A stretch of DNA of 43,510 bases from an uncultured Clostridia bacterium (GTDB taxonomy: Bacteria > Bacillota > Peptococcia > Peptococcales > Peptococcaceae): the NCBI GenBank assembly GCA_944391625.1, contig CALXUG010000023.1:1-43510 (forward strand), given 5' to 3'. Of the stretch, positions 40,470-43,510 are shown one piece after another (within the stretch, counting starts at the first letter, position 1; each line of letters begins with the position of its first letter). The notes beneath the pieces were generated by a model. That model saw nothing but the letters and a program-made list of their open reading frames with translations, was not told the DNA's origin and searched no databases. Made by a program: the position numbers and the translations under genes.

Positions 40470-41819
40470 ATGCTTACAACACTGGATTTTAAAAAAATCG
40501 GAATCAAAACAGCTTACTCCTATATTGAAAAAAATCCAGAAAAAAACATGCTCAAGCTGATGGACTGGGTAGACCATTTTGCCGGCAGCGGTCCGGACAG
40601 TTTTGAGGAGCAGCGGGCTATCATTCGGCAGATAGCGGCCAATCCAGACTCCAACTGGCATCGGCTGGTTATGCGCATTCTCCGTGACACAGACTGCGAG
40701 GTTGTAAAAACCGTTTTCACCAACTTTTTCCTCAATGCCGTATTAACCGGCTGGAAAACCCAGGAAGAAAATCGTCGCAAATATCAGTGCAACATTCCCT
40801 GGACGATCCTGCTGGACCCCACTTCGGCCTGCAATCTGCACTGCACCGGCTGCTGGGCGGCAGAATACGGCAACAAGCTGAATCTGTCTTTTGACGAAAT
40901 GGATAATCTGATCACGCAGGGCAAAGAACTGGGGATTTATTTCTACATTTACACCGGCGGCGAACCACTGGTGCGCAAGCAAGATCTAATTGCGCTCTGT
41001 CAAAAACATCATGACTGCATTTTTCTCAGTTTCACCAACGGCACACTGATTGATGAAGCATTTGCCCAGGATATGCTGCGGGTAAAAAACTTTATTCCTG
41101 CCATTAGTGTGGAAGGTACGCAAGAAAGCCACGATGCCCGCCGCGGCGCCGGTTCTTATGCTAAAGTGCTGGCAGCCATGCAGCTGCTGAAAGCCCATCG
41201 TCTGCCGTTTGGCGTTTCCTGCTGCTACACCAGCCAAAATGTAGAAATCCTTGGCAGTGAAGCATTCTATGACCAGATGATTGAATTGGGCGCTTCCTTC
41301 GCCTGGTTCTTTCACTACATGCCGGTGGGAAACGATGCTGTGCCCCAGCTGATGCCAACTGTCCAACAGCGGGAATGGATGTATCACCAAGTGCGTCAGC
41401 TCCGTCAAACCAAACCGCTCTTCACCATGGATTTTCAAAACGACGGTGAATATGTAGGCGGCTGTATTGCCGGCGGCAGACGGTATTTACACATCAATGC
41501 CAACGGCGATGCAGACCCGTGCGTATTTGTGCATTACTCCAATGCCAACATCCGCACCCACAGCTTGTTGGACTGTCTGCGTTCTCCGCTGTTTCTGGCC
41601 TATCATCATGGACAGCCTTTTAGCAAAAATCACCTGCGGCCTTGCCCAATGCTGGAAAATCCAGAAAAACTGCGAGCTATGGTCACTGCTGCCGATGCCC
41701 ATTCAACCGACCTGCAAAGTCCGGAACGTGTGGAGCATCTCTGCGCCAAATGCGACCAATACGCCGCAGACTGGAAAATTGCCGCCGATAAGTTATGGTG
41801 CGAAAGTCATCGGAATTAA
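40470..41819 (+). CDS. Radical SAM enzyme with C-terminal SPASM-like cysteines
   Basis: The 449-residue protein binds a [4Fe-4S] cluster through CNLHCTGC (Cys121, Cys125, Cys128). Other radical SAM motifs are YTGGEPLVRK and FTNGTLI. The C-terminal part has GGCIAGGRRYLHINANGDAD, PCVFVHYSN, and CPMLENP then CAKCDQ, a set of cysteines like SPASM/twitch auxiliary-cluster sites. A 110-residue helical N-terminal extension precedes the radical SAM core. The enzyme class often modifies peptides or cofactors, but no precursor peptide is seen nearby. AGGAGG about eight bases before ATG 40470 sets the start. It may be regulated by the TetR protein encoded just upstream. Confidence 0.87.
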   Translation: MLTTLDFKKIGIKTAYSYIEKNPEKNMLKLMDWVDHFAGSGPDSFEEQRAIIRQIAANPDSNWHRLVMRILRDTDCEVVKTVFTNFFLNAVLTGWKTQEENRRKYQCNIPWTILLDPTSACNLHCTGCWAAEYGNKLNLSFDEMDNLITQGKELGIYFYIYTGGEPLVRKQDLIALCQKHHDCIFLSFTNGTLIDEAFAQDMLRVKNFIPAISVEGTQESHDARRGAGSYAKVLAAMQLLKAHRLPFGVSCCYTSQNVEILGSEAFYDQMIELGASFAWFFHYMPVGNDAVPQLMPTVQQREWMYHQVRQLRQTKPLFTMDFQNDGEYVGGCIAGGRRYLHINANGDADPCVFVHYSNANIRTHSLLDCLRSPLFLAYHHGQPFSKNHLRPCPMLENPEKLRAMVTAADAHSTDLQSPERVEHLCAKCDQYAADWKIAADKLWCESHRN

Positions 41820-41880
41820 TAGGAATCATTTTGGTTATTCTAGTATAGGAAACCATCAATCACATAGTATAACAAAAGCA

Positions 41881-42003
41881 AATAAGAGGGAGTAGCTTGC
41901 GCAAGCCAATTGCGTTGTTAACGTCCGTCAGCACAGTTCTCTGAGAACTCGGGCGTTTCCTGCAGAAAACAATTTCGTCTTCTAACAAAGCAAGACTTTT
42001 ATT
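41881..42003 (+). promoter_or_regulatory. yybP-ykoY (manganese-sensing) riboswitch
   Basis: The leader has the core of this riboswitch class. P1 forms from AATAAGAG (41881-41888) and CTTTTATT (41996-42003), with the hallmark GGGAGTAG (41888-41895) on the 5' side and GCAAGAC (41990-41996) on the 3' side. AACGTC (41920-41925) pairs with GGCGTT (41952-41957), the CGTCAGCAC / CGGG internal loop lies above it, and AGTTCT / AGAACT caps it. The P1 3' strand ends eight bases before AAAGGAG, so control at the ribosome site is plausible. The class binds Mn2+ and is often found before metal-exporting P-type ATPases, which matches the gene that follows. Confidence 0.85.
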
Positions 42004-42026
42004 GCCATCGAAAGGAGCGCATCACC

Positions 42027-43510
42027 ATGGACAAATTATGGACAAAAGAAAAAACAGAACTATTAACCTCCCTAAAAAGCAGTGAGCAAGGACTCACCCG
42101 CAGCCAAGCCTCCATCAAGCTGGAGGAGTACGGCGAAAACCGTTTAAAAGAAGGCAAACGCAAAGGCGTGCTGCAGGTATTTGCTGAACAATTTGCCGAC
42201 CTGTTGGTTATGATTTTGATTGTAGCTGCCATCATTTCTGCCGCCACCGGCGGAATCGAAGGAACCATTGTCATTATCGCTGTGCTGATTTTGAACGCCG
42301 TTTTAGGCACCGTGCAGCATTTTAAAGCGCAAAAATCGCTGGATAGCCTAAAAGCCATGTCAGCGCCCCACGCCAGAGTATTGCGGAATGGTGAAAAAAC
42401 AGAAATTCCCGCCGCAGAGCTGGTGCCCGGCGATATTCTCCTGCTGGAAGCCGGCGATGTAGCCGCGGCCGACGGCCGCATTTTAGAAAATCATTCTCTG
42501 CAGGTCAACGAAAGCGCGCTGACAGGAGAATCAGAACCGGTCAATAAAACCGATGAAGTTCTGCTAAAAGATGATCTGCCCTTGGGTGACCGTTTAAACA
42601 TGGTCTACAGCGGTTCGTTGGTTTCTTACGGCCGCGCCGTTGTTCTGGTTACCGCAACCGGTATGCAGACCGAAATCGGTAAAATCGCCCATCTGATGGA
42701 GTCGGCGCAGGAAAAAACAACACCGCTGCAGCGCAGTTTGGACGACTTTTCCAAAAAACTCTCCGTCATTGTGCTGGTTATCTGCGCTGTGGTGTTCTGC
42801 CTGGGCATCTGGCGTGACATGCCCCTGGCCGATGCGCTCATGTTTGCAGTAGCGCTGGCTGTAGCCGCCATTCCCGAAGCACTGAGTTCTATCGTAACCA
42901 TCGGTCTGGCCATCGGCACACAAAAAATGGCCGATGAAAACGCCATCATCAAAAAACTGCGGGCAGTAGAAAGTTTGGGCTGCGTATCGGTCATTTGCTC
43001 CGACAAAACAGGAACACTGACCCAAAACCGCATGACCGTGCAAAAAGCCTACACTCCCAACCAAGTGTGGGAAGCCGACCAAATCACCCAACCGGCGCAG
43101 CCGCTATCAGAATTGGTAACCAAAAGCGTACTGTGCAACGATGCCGTATTAACCAACGGCACCTACGTGGGCGAGCCTACCGAAATTGCCCTGGTGGCCT
43201 TCTGTCACAAAACCGGTGACGATGAAAAAGCATTGCGCAACCAGCATCCCCGTTTGCAGGAGCTGCCCTTCGATTCAGAACGGAAACGCATGTCCACCCT
43301 GCACCACATTGACGGCGCTTACCGCATGATAACCAAAGGCGCGCCCGATGTGCTGCTGCTGCGCTGCAACACCATTCAGCAAGATGGACAGACCATCCCC
43401 ATGACCGATGCCCACCGCACAGAAATTCAAGCACAGATTGAAACCTTTTCCGGTCAGGGATTGCGGGTGCTGGCCTTTGCCGAAAAAACCCTGCCTGCAT
43501 TGCGCAGCTT
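42027..43510 (+). CDS. Cation-transporting P-type ATPase (P2-type, Ca2+/Mn2+ exporter-like), truncated by the window end
   Basis: The first 494 residues are visible; the gene runs past 43510 with no stop. The N-terminal cation ATPase domain (EQGLTRSQASIKLEEYGENR) is followed by membrane helices, the TGES actuator motif (166-169), M4 motif AIPEALSS (281-288) and phosphorylation site CSDKTGTLT with Asp326. The nucleotide-binding KGAPDVLL segment is near the edge. The layout is that of PacL/YoaB-type P2 ATPases, which pump Ca2+ or Mn2+ out of the cell. The Mn2+ riboswitch in its leader favours manganese. AAAGGAG (42011-42017) precedes ATG 42027 by nine bases. Confidence 0.92.
   Translation, partial: MDKLWTKEKTELLTSLKSSEQGLTRSQASIKLEEYGENRLKEGKRKGVLQVFAEQFADLLVMILIVAAIISAATGGIEGTIVIIAVLILNAVLGTVQHFKAQKSLDSLKAMSAPHARVLRNGEKTEIPAAELVPGDILLLEAGDVAAADGRILENHSLQVNESALTGESEPVNKTDEVLLKDDLPLGDRLNMVYSGSLVSYGRAVVLVTATGMQTEIGKIAHLMESAQEKTTPLQRSLDDFSKKLSVIVLVICAVVFCLGIWRDMPLADALMFAVALAVAAIPEALSSIVTIGLAIGTQKMADENAIIKKLRAVESLGCVSVICSDKTGTLTQNRMTVQKAYTPNQVWEADQITQPAQPLSELVTKSVLCNDAVLTNGTYVGEPTEIALVAFCHKTGDDEKALRNQHPRLQELPFDSERKRMSTLHHIDGAYRMITKGAPDVLLLRCNTIQQDGQTIPMTDAHRTEIQAQIETFSGQGLRVLAFAEKTLPALRS

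Overview
The window looks like chromosomal DNA of an anaerobic Firmicute. The evidence is strong AGGAGG-type ribosome binding sites, TTG and GTG starts, sigma-A promoters, many Rho-independent terminators and low-to-middling GC. The gene content (TAXI-type TRAP transporter, several DASS carriers, cytoplasmic arylsulfotransferase-like protein, Tat genes, a SpoIID/RqcP/MazG/flippase block) suggests a Negativicutes-like gut or anaerobic lineage. That placement is inference; there is no rRNA or marker gene here to prove it.

Layout. 1-580: a decayed Rpn-family nuclease tail, part of a dispersed repeat and a possible small ORF. 583-4783 (minus): a housekeeping block reading flippase, mazG, HU, rqcP, spoIID, related to the yabM-yabN-yabO neighbourhood of Bacillus. 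4784-5510: gene-poor, with a second copy of the repeat. 5511-9116 (plus): a complete TAXI TRAP transporter operon (binding protein, DUF1850 protein, fused permease). 9405-17313: an accessory module with a LysR gene, a DASS carrier, two paralogous cytoplasmic alkaline-phosphatase-superfamily enzymes and a divergent LysR gene. 17459-26688: IMP dehydrogenase, ABC exporter, PAP2 phosphatase overlapping a DMT permease, Ogt, an AAA_14/DUF4143 ATPase and glutamine-dependent NAD synthase. 27061-30509 (minus): tatA, tatC, a PRC-barrel protein, a FeoA-like protein and a DIP1984-family protein. 30749-33389: a zinc-dependent phospholipase C-like protein, a SUKH/SMI1 protein and a small unrecognised protein. 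33723-38115: a second accessory module (cupin, arylsulfotransferase-like enzyme, DASS carrier, divergent LysR gene). 38192-39561: lipoprotein, rpmF and its DUF177 partner. 39775-43510: TetR regulator, radical SAM enzyme, and a yybP-ykoY (manganese) riboswitch in front of a P-type ATPase that runs off the window.

The most interesting theme is the pair of accessory modules at 9.4-17.3 kb and 33.7-38.1 kb. Each has a LysR regulator transcribed away from an operon that joins a DASS-family anion carrier to an ester-handling enzyme without a signal peptide (alkaline-phosphatase superfamily in one, arylsulfotransferase family in the other). The parallel design suggests import of an anionic ester followed by intracellular cleavage or group transfer. 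The substrates cannot be read from sequence. The best-supported regulatory RNA is the riboswitch at 41881-42003.
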